From positions 170,194-234,193 of the forward strand of contig WHVA01000134.1 in the NCBI GenBank assembly GCA_015179125.1: a stretch of DNA of 64,000 nucleotides. The letters run 5' to 3'. A model generated the notes under the pieces. It was not told the DNA's origin. It did no database searches and saw only the letters and a list, made by a program, of their open reading frames with translations. Of the stretch, positions 28,896 to 40,300 are shown piece by piece. This DNA comes from Gautieria morchelliformis. Its lineage: Eukaryota; Basidiomycota; Agaricomycetes; Gomphales; Gomphaceae. Position 1 is the first letter of the stretch. Each line of letters opens with the position of its first letter. The position numbers and the translations under genes are program-made.

Positions 28896-30641
28896 ACTCC
28901 CCCTTAGCGAGAAGTCCCTTCGGCAAAATCTTAATTTCCCTAATAAATACCTATGTTGGTGTAAGTCCAGTCCCTTCGTAAATATGTCCGCTACGTTCTC
29001 CTTCGTCGGTACGTACATAAGTGATGCCTCGTGAGAGGCCACTTTCTCACGGATGAAGTGATATGTGATATTGATATGTTTGGTACGCGCATGATACATT
29101 GCGTCATGCGATAGTGTAATGGCGCCTAGATTGTCTGATCGAAGTGACGTGGGCTGGGTTTGATTGATTCCTAGCTCCTCGATGAAGCGCCTTAGCCAGA
29201 TCAATTGCTTGGCGCCCTCGGTGAGTGCCATGTATTCGGCCTCCATAGTAGATAACGTGATCGTTCGCTGTTTCTTTGAGCTCCATGCGATGGCTCCCCC
29301 TCCTAGTGTAGCTACATAACCACTAATAGATAGTGCATCATTTCTATTAGCATAATCTGAGTCAACGAATATTTCGAGGTCGAGACCAGCGTCTCGTCGG
29401 AAGGTTATGCCATTGTCACGTGACCCCTTGAGGTACCTGAGCGCATGCTTGATCGCCGTCCAGTGCTCGGCTCTGTAAGTAGTAGTGAATTGGCTCAGAT
29501 GTTGTATGGTAGAGGCCAAATCAGGTCGCATGCTGAGTGCTGCATACATTAGTGATCCGATTGCTTTAGTGTAGGGTACTTCGGCAGTTGGACCCGTTGA
29601 GTCCATAGGCGTTGTGAGTTTGATCATTTTATGTAGAGGTGTAGATACGGAATGAGCCGTCGTCATGTTGAATCGGTCAAGTACGATGTCAATGTAATGT
29701 CCTTGAGACAATGTCAATGTTCCCTCATCCCTATTCCTCTCAACCCTAATTCCCAATATTTTCTTCATTTCTCCTAAATCTGTTAAAGGGAATTTTCCAT
29801 GAAGCTCCCCCTTGAGCTTAACCATCCTTCCTTTGGAGTCAGCGAATAATCCGAAGTTGTCTACGTATACTGATATGACTTTGATTGCGTCTTTGTCTTG
29901 TCTGATGTAGACACATTCATCGGCTGTACTTTGATGAAAGCCGAGATCGAGTAGTGATTTGCGTAAGCGCTGATGCCAAGCTTGTCCCGATTGCTTGAGT
30001 CTGTAGAGCGCTCTGTATATTCTTAGAACACGTCCAGAACCGTCATCAAAACCGTCGGGCTGACACATGTAGATCTCCTCATCTATAGTTGAATTGAGAT
30101 AGGCCCCTTTGACATCCATCATTTCAATTTCCCAATCGAGTGTGTTTGCGATGGCTAATAGAACACATAGGGAGTCGAATTTGACCACGGGTGATGTGAT
30201 CTCGTAGTAATCCATCCCTGGCCTTTGTGTGAACCCTTGAGCTACAACCCTTGCTTTGGCCTTATCGAATTGTCCATCCGGTTGCGTTTTGACGGCGTAT
30301 ACCCATCGGCAACCGCTAGCTATTCGTCCAGGTGGTAGTTCTGTTAATTCCCATGTTCCTAGCGTCTTATGTTGATCCATTTCAATTTCCATCGCTTTCT
30401 CCCAGATCGGCGCATCATCACGTGATACCGCTGTTCTGTAATTCTCAGGTTCAGTGACGATTTCTCTCGTTATGTAAACCTGCTCGGTGTGTCCTGAATC
30501 ATTCAGTTTCCGGTAATCTGGTCTTTGAGTGATACGCGTGCTCCGTCGAATCTGTGGAGCTGGCGCTTGTTCAGGTGGATCAGGAACGGGCGTCGTCTGG
30601 GGTGATGACATCTGCAGGGTAGATGGGATCGGGTCCGGCAC
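28845..30641 (-). pseudogene. Copia RT-RNase H part of copy 2
   Basis: This frame of 598 codons continues the gag-integrase frame at 30858-32876 in phase; one TGA at 30858-30860 separates them. It holds the copia RT (RWVYAVKTQPDGQFDKAKA; YVDN at about 29860) and RNase H (DSDYAN, TMEAEY, SDNLGA, TKHINITYHF). The RT tetrad reads YVDN, so the second catalytic Asp is Asn, which should abolish polymerase activity. Copy 1 has CVDD at this place. Confidence 0.88.
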
Positions 30642-30857
30642 ATGCTCACGCAGTGAGTGCTCCCCCTCGAGCGGTGCCGTAGTACTGTCGTCATCATCAT
30701 TATCTGGGATAGGATAGAGTTTATTGTCACTTTCGTTGAATGTGATATTTCTTGAGATTTGAACGTGCTTTGGGGCTTTATTGTAATACCTCCAGGCCTT
30801 TGCATGTTCAGCTACTCCGATGAATATGTGTTCTTCTGCTTTTGGATCAAGTTTAGC

Positions 30858-32876
30858 TCAACGTTGATCCCACACCATAACACAGCAATTTGTCCCGAAT
30901 TCTTCTAGAGGTGCTATGGTCGGCTTCTTGCCGAATAGTGCCTGGAACGGCGTTGTGTCATCTCCAAGCGCTCGCGTGGGTGATCGATTTTTGATATAAC
31001 ACGCGTAAGCCACGGCCTCGGGCCAGAGTATTTTTGGCAGGTTCTTGGCAAATATCATTGTCCGTGCGTGCTCGAGTAAGGTCCGGTTGAGTCGTTCTGC
31101 AATTCCATTCTGGGCTGGGGAGTATGGAGCTGTGGTCTCCATGATAATGTCATATTTTGCACAAAATTCCTTGAAATTTTTATTGACATATTCCCCTCCA
31201 TTATCTGAGCGAAACCTCTTCAGTTTCTGACCTGTTTGGGTCTCGAGGAATGCTTTGTACGTCTCGAAGTGTTTGAGCACTTCATCTTTGGCGCTCCTGA
31301 AATAAATGACCATGTACCTAGATTTGATGTCCGTGAAAGAATAGAAGTACTTTTCACGTGATGGTCCCTCAGTCTGGGCAGGCCCCCATACATTGGATAC
31401 TGTTAGGTCACCGACCTGTTCTACAGCGTCCTCGGCTCTTTTGGGGAATGGCTCCACATGCCGTTTGCCTTGTATGCAGGCCTTACACTGACTTGGCTCT
31501 TTTGACTCGTCGATCTCGAGTCCAGTAACTAGGTCGTTAGATTTCAACATTTTAATCGAGTTTATGTTGACGTCCCCGAGTATCCTGTGCCATTTGTCCC
31601 ATGACCGTCCCTTTGCCGCTGCGGCAGAATCCCATGCCTCAACTGATCGAGTGACCCGTGCCTTCATACAGAATAGCCTCCCGCGCTTCTGTCCCTGTAC
31701 AAAAATAACGCCGGCGTGTGATTTGAATTCGACGCCGGTGCCTGTAAATGTGGCCGTGTTGCCCTTATCAGTTAGACACCCTACACTGATAAGGTTGTTC
31801 GGCGCATCCGGTGCATGCTTGACGTCACGTAGTTCGATCGTGTTCGTCTTGGCGCCGACCTTGAATTCCATGTATATAGTGCCTCGGCCTTGTGTATGTA
31901 GTACTGCTCCAGGTGAAATTCCTTCGATTTCCGACGGCTCCTCAGCATAGCTAGCGAAATCGTTTCGGCTTCGGGCTATGTGTGTTGTTGCCACTGAATC
32001 GGCTAGCCAGTCGGATGCAGATATAGCACTGTATGCTACTTCCTTAGATACAAACGCGAAGTCCTTTTCTTCCGCTTGTTTAACCATTTCTTTGTTCCCT
32101 GATTTGAACCACTTCGGTGCTTGGCCCTCCTTGCCACCACCTTTCACCCAGCAGTCCTTCACGTAATGACCCTTCTTGCCGCAATTTTGGCGCTTTCCCT
32201 TTGTTGCTCCTGAGTCATCTTTCCTGGGCCTGTGACATTGTTGCGCCTTAAGCGCCGTCTGCCGTGCTGATCCAGCTTTCCGTGCTTGATCCTCATCGAG
32301 GACTCGAGCTATTAATACATCAGCCGTCATTCCGGCTCCACTGGTGTTTAATGCCATAATAAACGCCGACCAAGAATCTGGTAATGACGTCAGTAACGTG
32401 TTCGAGAACTCGGTGTCACTGATGTAATGTCCTCGTGCATTGAGTTCCTGTTGAATGCCGCGGAGCTTGCGTACATGCTCCTCCATGTTCGCACCGTCCT
32501 CGGCACGGGTCCGGAAGAAATCTCTTTGGAGATTTACAATCCCCACGGCTCCCTTAGATTCGAATATCGCTTGTAAACTAGTCCATACAGCAAATGCAGA
32601 CATTGTCTGATTGATGTACACTAGTTGTTCATCGGCAACTCTGAGGCAAATCTCTTTTCTAGCATTTTTGTCCTTCCTTCTCCAATCGTCGATTTCCTGC
32701 TGCTCGGTCGCAGTGATGTTGTCGGCATCTGCCAGTCTCGGTTCCATCTCCCTGCTGATAGCCACATCCCACAGATCTAAATCATCGAGTATCCACTCGA
32801 GCCACCGGCGCCACGCCACATAATTATCCCCGTTCAAGGGGTCGATCTTGTACGTGTTATTGCTACTCGACATCAT
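30858..32876 (-). pseudogene. Copia Gag-protease-integrase part of copy 2
   Basis: This frame of 672 codons starts MMSSSNNTYKIDPLNGDNY. It carries Gag, a zinc knuckle altered to RQNCGKKGHYVKDC (first Cys lost), a protease with DSV in place of DSA, and the integrase HHCC and DDE motifs (RSDNGGEY, NGIAERLN). It ends at a TGA where copy 1 has CGA (Arg). Gag is complete here, including the stretch that copy 1 lost. Confidence 0.88.
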
Positions 32877-32952
32877 CCAGCAGTATTGAGTTGGTGGAGG
32901 GTAGAGTGTAGTTGGAGTAAGCTAGATTTGTAGTAGTTTTAGTTATGCGCGG

Positions 32953-32963
32953 GGCCCATAACC
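32953..32963 (-). promoter_or_regulatory. Primer-binding site of copia copy 2
   Basis: GGTTATGGGCC on the minus strand, next to the 5' LTR. Same half-tRNA initiator Met type as copy 1. Confidence 0.7.
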
Positions 32964-33145
32964 TGTGGAACGAAGGAGTAATAATAATCTGATATTCTAT
33001 GACCTATACAAGATCGTCTGTCCTTATATACTAAATATGATGTGATGCCGGTGCACCAGCGACCCGGAGTCAAGAGCGTTCTCGAACTTCCGGCTATGTG
33101 CGTGCCGGCTCTGCCTCGGCCGTATCATCGTCCCGATTACTAACA
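32964..33145 (-). repeat. 5' LTR of copia copy 2, internally deleted
   Basis: 182 bp against the family's 222 bp. About 40 bp around the TTACTAAT/CTTCGAGCTGCTG segment is missing. Followed by CAAGT. Confidence 0.85.
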
Positions 33146-33150
33146 CAAGT

Positions 33151-33533
33151 CCCCCAGGACCACTGTTCAAAATAGCTCGCGTGGGGATTGCTACTGCGGC
33201 CTCTCGCCGGTTTCACTCCCAGTCACAGCGGCGTGTCCGCCAGTAATTTGTATCGTGTACCTTATACCTGGAGGATATGAATAAAACAGAAAGCCAAAGT
33301 CAAGACGACGACACCGGGACCCTCAAACTCGTACAAGCCGGAGTAGACTTTTCTGTAGTTAAGCTGCTTAGACCTTTCGCCGACAGACTTGAACAGCAAA
33401 GGCTCTGGATCCAGCTTGGGATCCACGCCGAGACTGTCGAGTCATTAACGTCCCCCGTGTAGTCAGCATCTGTGAAACCAGCGAGATTATGAGCATATCC
33501 TTTAACTCTCTCGCTGGCCTGAGTGTAGGATAT
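33151..33533 (+). other. Mostly unrecognised; one 61-codon ORF
   Basis: A small plus-strand ORF at 33277-33462 starts [20 protein letters not shown]. It has no known motif and could be a leftover exon. Otherwise nothing was seen. Confidence 0.2.
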
Positions 33534-33813
33534 TGTTAGGGAACGTCCACAAAGTAGCTACCTATTTATGAACATTTACTAGGTAGTTAATTAGTTTCAA
33601 ATGTCCTCAAGAAAGGTTGTATTAATATTCCTATGCTACACTCACATTGGGTCCACAAGATACAACAATCTCTTGATAGTTTAGCTAAGAATCCCCCATG
33701 GTCACATGACTATCACATGACCTCAAAAACAGCTCAAGGTCACCTGATCATCCACTGTCACCTGACAATCACCTGACCTCAAAGCTGTCAAGATTGGTTT
33801 TTAGGCATTAATA
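33534..33813. repeat. Possible LTR or small element with a 45-bp internal repeat
   Basis: Begins TGTTAGGGAACG. Two related 45-bp blocks with GTCACATGACTATCACATGACCTCAAA and GTCACCTGACAATCACCTGAC follow one another at 33700-33795. No matching second copy or target duplication was found. Confidence 0.25.
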
Positions 33814-35658
33814 TCATGTATTAGTGAACACAGCGAATGCCCGAATAACTTCGAGCCACGGCCCTCTCTCAAAGTCCCTCGGCGTGGGTGTGACCGACTC
33901 CTCTTCACCGCTCCCTCGCCCTCCCGCCGTCTCTCCCTCGATGTGTGCCTCCCTCTCCCTCTCTTTTCCCTCATCGTTCTCAGGTTTCTCTACCTCCCGA
34001 TCCTCCTCCTCCGAATGATTTGGCAATTCGTGGTCGTCGGTCCACTTGATACCGAGGGCAAGAGGTGTGGAATGGATGAAGGTAGTGAGTGAGTCTTTGA
34101 TCCAGAGGTTGGGGGTATCATCATTGTCAGTGGCATGTATGGTGACGCGCTCAATGTGATTGGACTCATCGAATATGACGTCCCTCACTTTGAGGATCGT
34201 ATGCGTCTGTGGGATCCAGACATTGTAGGCTTTCGAATTGTCGAAGTAGCCTACGAATATCCCCTCGACCGACTTGTACTGACCCTTTCTTCTGATAGCC
34301 TTGGGGATCAAGGCCCATCACTTGCAACCGTAGGTGCGTAACCACTCTATGCTTGGTTTCTTCCCCCAGAACGCTTCGTATGGAGATATGCCAAGTCGAT
34401 GGTGTAGGACTCGGTTTCGGACGAAGTTCACGGTATGGATCGCCGATACCCAGAATCGGCTCGTGAGGTCGGAGTCATGCTGGAGGGTGAGTGTGCCCTC
34501 CTGTAGCATACGGTTATAGCGCTCAGCTATTCTGTTGTGTTCTGGGGTGTAGGGTGAGGTCGTCTCGTGGATGATACCGAGCTTACTGCATATGTGCATA
34601 AACTCTTTGCCTATGTATTCACCGCCGTTGTCCAATCTAATCCTTTTCACATCAGCTCCCTTCTGGTGCAGTAGCCACGCCATGTAACATTTGAACGACT
34701 CAGCGACGGTGTTGCATTCCTTGTTTTTAAGGAAATAAATGCTCACTAACCTGGTTTTTAGGTCCATCCAGATTATGAAGTACCTGTACCCACCGATGGA
34801 CAGCTCGAATGTGCCGCATACGTCTGAGACGACGATGTCTCCGATTTTGTCAGGTAGGTCCTCGGTCTTCCGGAATGGCGTGCAGGTCTGCTTCCCGTGC
34901 AGGCAATCGATGCATTGAGGGATGGGGCCGTGATGGACGTCAGGTGAGAACTTCTTTGCCGTCTTGAGCTTTCTCATGGAATCTAATGTGGAATAACTAG
35001 TGTGAGCCAGTCTATGATGCCACAAGACAATCTCAGCTGGTTCGGAGGAATATTGAGCGTGCTCAGGTGGGACCTTGGACGGGGAGAGTGCGGTGTATGT
35101 AAACAGGTTATTGACTTTGGAGCCGTAGGCGAGGATCCGACCGTTGAGCGCCAGGGAGGAGTCGTTCCTCCTGAATATCACATCCACGTTCGAGCCCGTC
35201 ATATGTCCAATGGACAGTAGGTTTGCCTGCAGCTTGGGCACGTATATGACGTCGGTCAGTGTAATAGGTATGTTGGGGAGTTCAAATTATGGGTCGGACA
35301 TGATGTCAATGTGAATGATACCCCTCTTGTTGGCAGTGAAGGTGTCCCCGCTCGTGGTCTCAATGGTTACAGGCGTGATATCGTGGATTGATGTGAACAG
35401 GTCCAGATTGCCTGCTAGGTGGCTGGAGGCGGCGGAGTTGATGAGCCAGGTATGGGAGTCTACCATCATTGATGTTAAAGCAACAATGTGTGTGGCAGTC
35501 ACTATTTTGGGTACGGTTTCATGTGATACCTCTAGTGCGTTAGAAACCATGACAATGTTCTTTGTCTGCCCGGCCATCTGTGCCATCATGTCCTGTGTGG
35601 GCCTGCCTGGCTGCAGGGTCTGCTGTTGGACAATGGGTGAGGGGACAGTACGGTTCAA
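33814..35658 (-). pseudogene. Copia protease-integrase, broken (second family)
   Basis: Three frames: 35287-35658 (protease), 34318-35241 and 33814-34311 (integrase). The protease site reads WLINSAASSH where WLLDSGATSH is usual, so the catalytic Asp is Asn. The integrase keeps HHCC (WHHRLAH, CIDC), SDVCGTFE, RLDNGGEY and HNRIAERYN, then the C-terminal KSVEGIFVGY region typical of copia. The frame then enters acidic, low-complexity sequence and ends. No RT follows. Confidence 0.8.
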
Positions 35659-35709
35659 GGGAGTCTGAACTGGTGAGTTAGACTGTCCTTGATTCTGTCT
35701 CCAGGGTGT

Positions 35710-36606
35710 CTACCCAGACAAACCACCCCCTGGAGAGTAACAGTGTGATGCCAAATTACCGGACTTTCCACAGTCATTACAGTGGTATATTGGCCTCTGA
35801 TCAGGCCGAGGTGTGTGACCTCTCTGCGGGTGATCGAACCATCCGCGATTCAGGTGCTGAAAAGCTGGATTCTGACTTGTGTGATTAGTGAAGCGGCTTG
35901 GTCTAGACTGCGCAATAAATGCCGTAGGGGCTTGGCTAGACATCTCCAGCGCATTCAGGTCGGCCTCGTGAGCCTCGAGCCGTTCTTCGATCACGTCAGG
36001 GTCACGCGTGATCATTCTGATGGTCTGGGAGATCGGTCTCCATGACTCGGGCACATTCCAGAGGATGGTGGCCACGTGAGTAAAATATGCTATGATCTCT
36101 CCCATCTTCTTCAGCTGACTCCTGAATTCTTTCATAGTGGTCAGGTACGAGACAACGGACTGTCCTTCGAGCATGTGATGGTTGTCATACTTTGTCCTGA
36201 CGATGCTGATCTTGCTCGGGTCAGTGGACTCAAATATTTTGATCAGCACCTTCCATGCCTCGCTCATGACGTCAGTGTCGTCAATAGCAGTCTGTAACTC
36301 AGGGGATATACACAGCATAACCTGGTTGTATGCGGTGTCATTCCTATCGTTCCACTCATCAATGAGTTGCGAGAGCGGGGTTGCTCCTACGTGAGTGATG
36401 TTATCAGTCATGGTGACCGTCTGGTTGGCGGTTGACGGTAGGAGGTCAGTATCAGTGATGTTAGCATATAGTCCGTGATCTCTTGCGGTGACTAATAGCT
36501 CTCGCTTCCAGGAGACCCAATTGTCTCGCCCCAACTTGGGCTTGATGTCTCGGAACTTATGCATGTCGTGTTTAGGATGGGATGCGGTGGTGATGACTTG
36601 AGCCAT
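35710..36606 (-). pseudogene. Copia Gag (second family) with altered zinc knuckle
   Basis: 298 codons starting MAQVITTASHPKHDMHKF. It has the WVSWKRELL and DEWNDRNDTAYNQVML motifs of copia Gag (UBN2 type) and a C-terminal knuckle CNDCGKSGNLASHC. There the usual His is Asn, so zinc binding is doubtful. The frame stops at the gag-protease junction where an uninterrupted polyprotein would be expected. Confidence 0.8.
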
Positions 36607-36778
36607 TCGATAGATGTGAGACTTTTAATCTGTAAAAAAGCTCTTCAATAGACTGGACTGGGGATATTAGAGGAAAGCTTGATGATGCTTCCAATGATCC
36701 AGTGGGTGGGATAGATGTTTGGAAAGGAACTTGGTGAGATTATACTACGTATTGTAGTGTACAAGTGTCTCGGTAACC

Positions 36779-37115
36779 TGTGCCGCTTAAGCTAGAGCGA
36801 CAGTGAGTGCTACTGTGGAATCAGACTGAGAAGGATGTGATGTTGGACAGAGATAGCTGTCTGATTGTTCAATATACATGGATAACTGCTTTATACTACT
36901 TGGAACACCACTAGCTAGTAAGTATTGAGATTGGTTGTGGAGCGCGAAGGGGTGTGTACATGTGAGCAAACAGCAGAATGGACGGGGATGGATGCCCGGG
37001 GTTATGGCCGGGGTGGAGGTGAGGATCAGTTAGGGATGAGGAGCGGGGGAAGTGGTATGTATGCGTGCACGGGGGATCGGTTCGGGGCCGGTGATTTGTC
37101 TTGGGTTTCACAACA
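36779..37115 (-). repeat. 5' LTR of the second-family copia element
   Basis: 337 bp with TG...CA ends. On the minus strand it has GTATAAAGC near 36890 as a TATA box. The bases next to its inner end on the minus strand are GGTTACCGAGACAC, a candidate primer site of unclear tRNA type. Confidence 0.6.
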
Positions 37116-37244
37116 GACTAGTCTACAGGCCTAGAAACACAAGGAAGAAAAATGTATATACCGTCTTACATAGGGTGCCGCCCCAAAAGACGTAAAATGG
37201 GAAAAATAAATTAAAATTTGAATCTAGAGGAGCCATGGGGATCG
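37116..37244. other. Short AT-rich spacer
   Basis: Nothing recognisable between the copia LTR and the 5'-truncated copia copy 3. Confidence 0.4.
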
Positions 37245-37386
37245 TGAATCTCCAATGAGATTTCTTTGGGACACTTGCTGAGGATGGTGCAAACATGGAG
37301 GAGCATGTACGCAAGCTCCGTGGCATTCAACAGGAACTGAATGCACAAGGGCAGTACATACAGTAAGCGACACCAAGTTCTCGAAT

Positions 37387-40300
37387 ATGTTGCTTACCTC
37401 ATTACCAGACCCCTGGTCAGCATTTATTACAGCAGTCACTGCTAGTGGAGCCAGAACCATGGCTGATATGTTAATAGCACGGGTTCTTGATGAGGACCGA
37501 GCCCTGAAAACTGGATCAGCATGGCAGATGGCACTTAAGGTGCAACAACATCACAGACCAAAAAAGGATAACTCAGGGGCGACAAAGGGCAAGTGCCAAA
37601 ATTGGGCCAAGAAAAGTCATTACATAAAGGACTGTTGGGCAAAGGGCGGTGGCAAAGAAGGCCAGGCACCAAAATGGTTCAAACCCAAGGAACAGTCAAA
37701 CAGGCAGAAGAAAAGGACTTTGCATTTGTATCTAAGGAGGTAGCATGCAGTGCTATTTCTGCATCGGACTGGTTAGCTGACTCATCAGTGACAACACACA
37801 TAGCTTGAAGTCAAAATGACTTCTCTAGCTATGCTGAGGAGCCATCGGAAATTGAGGGGATTTCACCTGGTGCAGTACTCCACACACAAGGTCGATGCAC
37901 AGTCTATGTGGAATTGAAGATCAGCGCCAAAATGAACATGATCGATTTACGTGATGTCAAGCACATGCTGGACACACCGAACAATCTTATCAGCATTGGG
38001 TGCTTAACCGATAAGGGTAATAGGGCGACCTTCTGTTACATATCAAGATTTCTGCAAGTCGGAACTAGAAAGGACAATGGGTTCAACTTATATGTTGCAC
38101 CCCCAATGAACTATCGTCCTAAGCATTTCGGATCGTGAGTCGGAAGTTGGAAAGTATCAAAGTAAGCAGAGGTTGGAAGTTGGGTCTGAAGGCAGAAAGT
38201 GGAGAGATCAAGGCCTTGCAAAACTCGTTGTGCTAAGAACAGGAGATAGAGTGAAGGAAATCACATATCGAAGGCGATTATCTGATTGCAGAATATCAAG
38301 CATACATACGGGGCTTTTATACAAAGAGCTGAGACAACAGGTAATGGGGTAGTACTAAGCCAATTCCGGAGGAAGCGGTAGTCGGATAGACATACAGTGT
38401 AAATAACTAATTGGGAACAAAGGACTACAAGGGGGTGCAGGGTAGAGTAAAGAACAATGGCAAAAGAACAAGGGGTTGGAAAGTATATCTGACATCACAG
38501 AACAACGAGACTCCAAAGGGGATGGACATATAGTCTTGCTGTGCTGTGAGTCGAGTCTGGTGGGTCAAAGTAATAGAGTTGAAAGAACAAAGGATATAAC
38601 AAGGGGCGGGATTGTCAGAATTATCAGAGGGTCGGAATGTAAGCGGAACTGAGTATCAGAAGTCGGAAATGCATGGTCGTAACACCTTCACAGGCACTGG
38701 CGTCGAATTTAAATCACGTGCCAGAATTATTTCTGCACAGGGACAGAAGCATGGGTGGCTATTCTGCATAAAGGCGCGAGTGACTCAATCAATCAAGGCA
38801 CAAGACTTTGCTGCAGTGGCAAAGGGACGGTCATGGGACAAATGGCACAGAATACTTATAAATTGTATTGAGATGCTGAAAAACAATGATCCAGTTACTG
38901 GACTCAAAATCACCAAGTCTAAGGGGCCAAGCCAGTGCAAAGCATGCATACAGGGCAAGCAGCAGGTGGAGCTGTTCCCCAAAGAACTGAGGATACTGTC
39001 GATCAGGTCAATGACCTAATGGTATCCAATGTATGGGGGCCTTCCCAGACTGAGGAACCATCATGTGAAAGGTACATCTATTCTTTCATGGGCATCAAAT
39101 CCAGGTACACGGTCATCTATTTTGGGAGCCCCAAGGATGAAGCGCTCAGGCACTTTGAAACATACGACGTGTTTCTCGAGACCCAAATGGGTCAGAAGCT
39201 GAACCGGTTTCGCTCAGATAACAGTGGGGAATATATTAACAAGAATTTCAAGGATTTTTGTGCCAAGTATGGAATCATTATGGAAACTACAGCTCCATAC
39301 TCCCCAGCCCAAAATGGAACTGCCAAACAGCTCAACTGAACCTTACTCAAACACACGCAGGCAATGATGTTTGCCAAGAATTTACCAAAAATACTTTGGC
39401 CTGAGGCCATGGCTTACACGTGTTGTATCAAAAATTGATCACCCACACAAGTGCTTGGAGATGACACAACACTGTTCCAGGCACTATTCAGCAAGAAGCC
39501 AAATACAGCACGTCTAGAAGAATTTGGGAGGAATTGCTGGGTCATGGTACCGGATCAACACCGGGATAAACCTGATCCAAAAGCAGAGGAGCACATATTC
39601 ATTGGAGTAGCTGAACATGCAAAAGCTTGGAAATATTACAATAAAGCTTTGAAGCTTGCTCAGATCTCAAGAAACATCACATTCAATGAAAACAACAATA
39701 AACGCTATACTATCCCGAATAATAGCAACAACAACGCCAATGACACGGCACTGCTTGAGGGGAGCAGTCACCGCATCAGCATGTGCCAGAACCAATCCCA
39801 TCTACCCCACAGACGTCATCACCCCAGTCGACCCCCGTTCCTGATCCACCTGAACAAGCGCCAGCTCCACAGATTCAATGGACCGCGCATATTACTCAAA
39901 GGCTGGATTATCAGAAGCTGCACAACTCGGGCTGTACCAAGAAGGCTTATGTAATGCTGGAAATCGTCACCAAGCCCAAGAATTACAGGGCACCAGTATT
40001 ATGTGATGACGTGCCAATATGGGAGGAAGCAATGCAAGTTGGAATGGACCAACATAAAACACTTGGAACATGGGAACTGACAGAATTGCCACCTGGTTGA
40101 GTAGCCATTGGCTGTCAATGGGTATATGCTGCTAAAACACAGCTGGATGGACAATTTGACAAAGCCAAGGCAAGGGTTGTAGCTCAAGGGTTCACACAAA
40201 GGCCAGGGATGGATTATTATGAAATATCATCACCTATGGTCAAGTTCGACTCTCTACATGAAAACACTCGATTGGGAGATTGAGATGATGGACGTCAGAG

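Larger units (their letters stand above)
28629..33145 (-). mobile_element. Ty1/copia retrotransposon, copy 2
   Basis: Same family and orientation as copy 1. The target duplication CAAGT lies at 28624-28628 and 33146-33150. The left LTR (28629-28895) starts with a 45-bp duplicate of its own end; the right LTR (32964-33145) lacks about 40 bp in the middle. The LTRs therefore differ more than in copy 1, so this insertion looks older. The interior is nearly full length, and gag keeps the segment that copy 1 has lost. Confidence 0.9.
33814..37115 (-). mobile_element. Truncated Ty1/copia element of a second family
   Basis: A 337-bp 5' LTR (36779-37115, TG...CA, with a TATAAAG box) is followed on the minus strand by gag, protease and integrase in several broken frames. 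The element stops shortly after integrase at about 33814; RT, RNase H and the 3' LTR are missing. The proteins differ clearly from copies 1-3. A purine-poor junction with the unknown sequence at 33534-33813 suggests truncation by another insertion or deletion. Confidence 0.75.

Noticed and set aside
33534-33813. 3' LTR of the second-family copia element
   Set aside because: It does not resemble the 5' LTR at 36779-37115 and the reverse transcriptase between them is missing.
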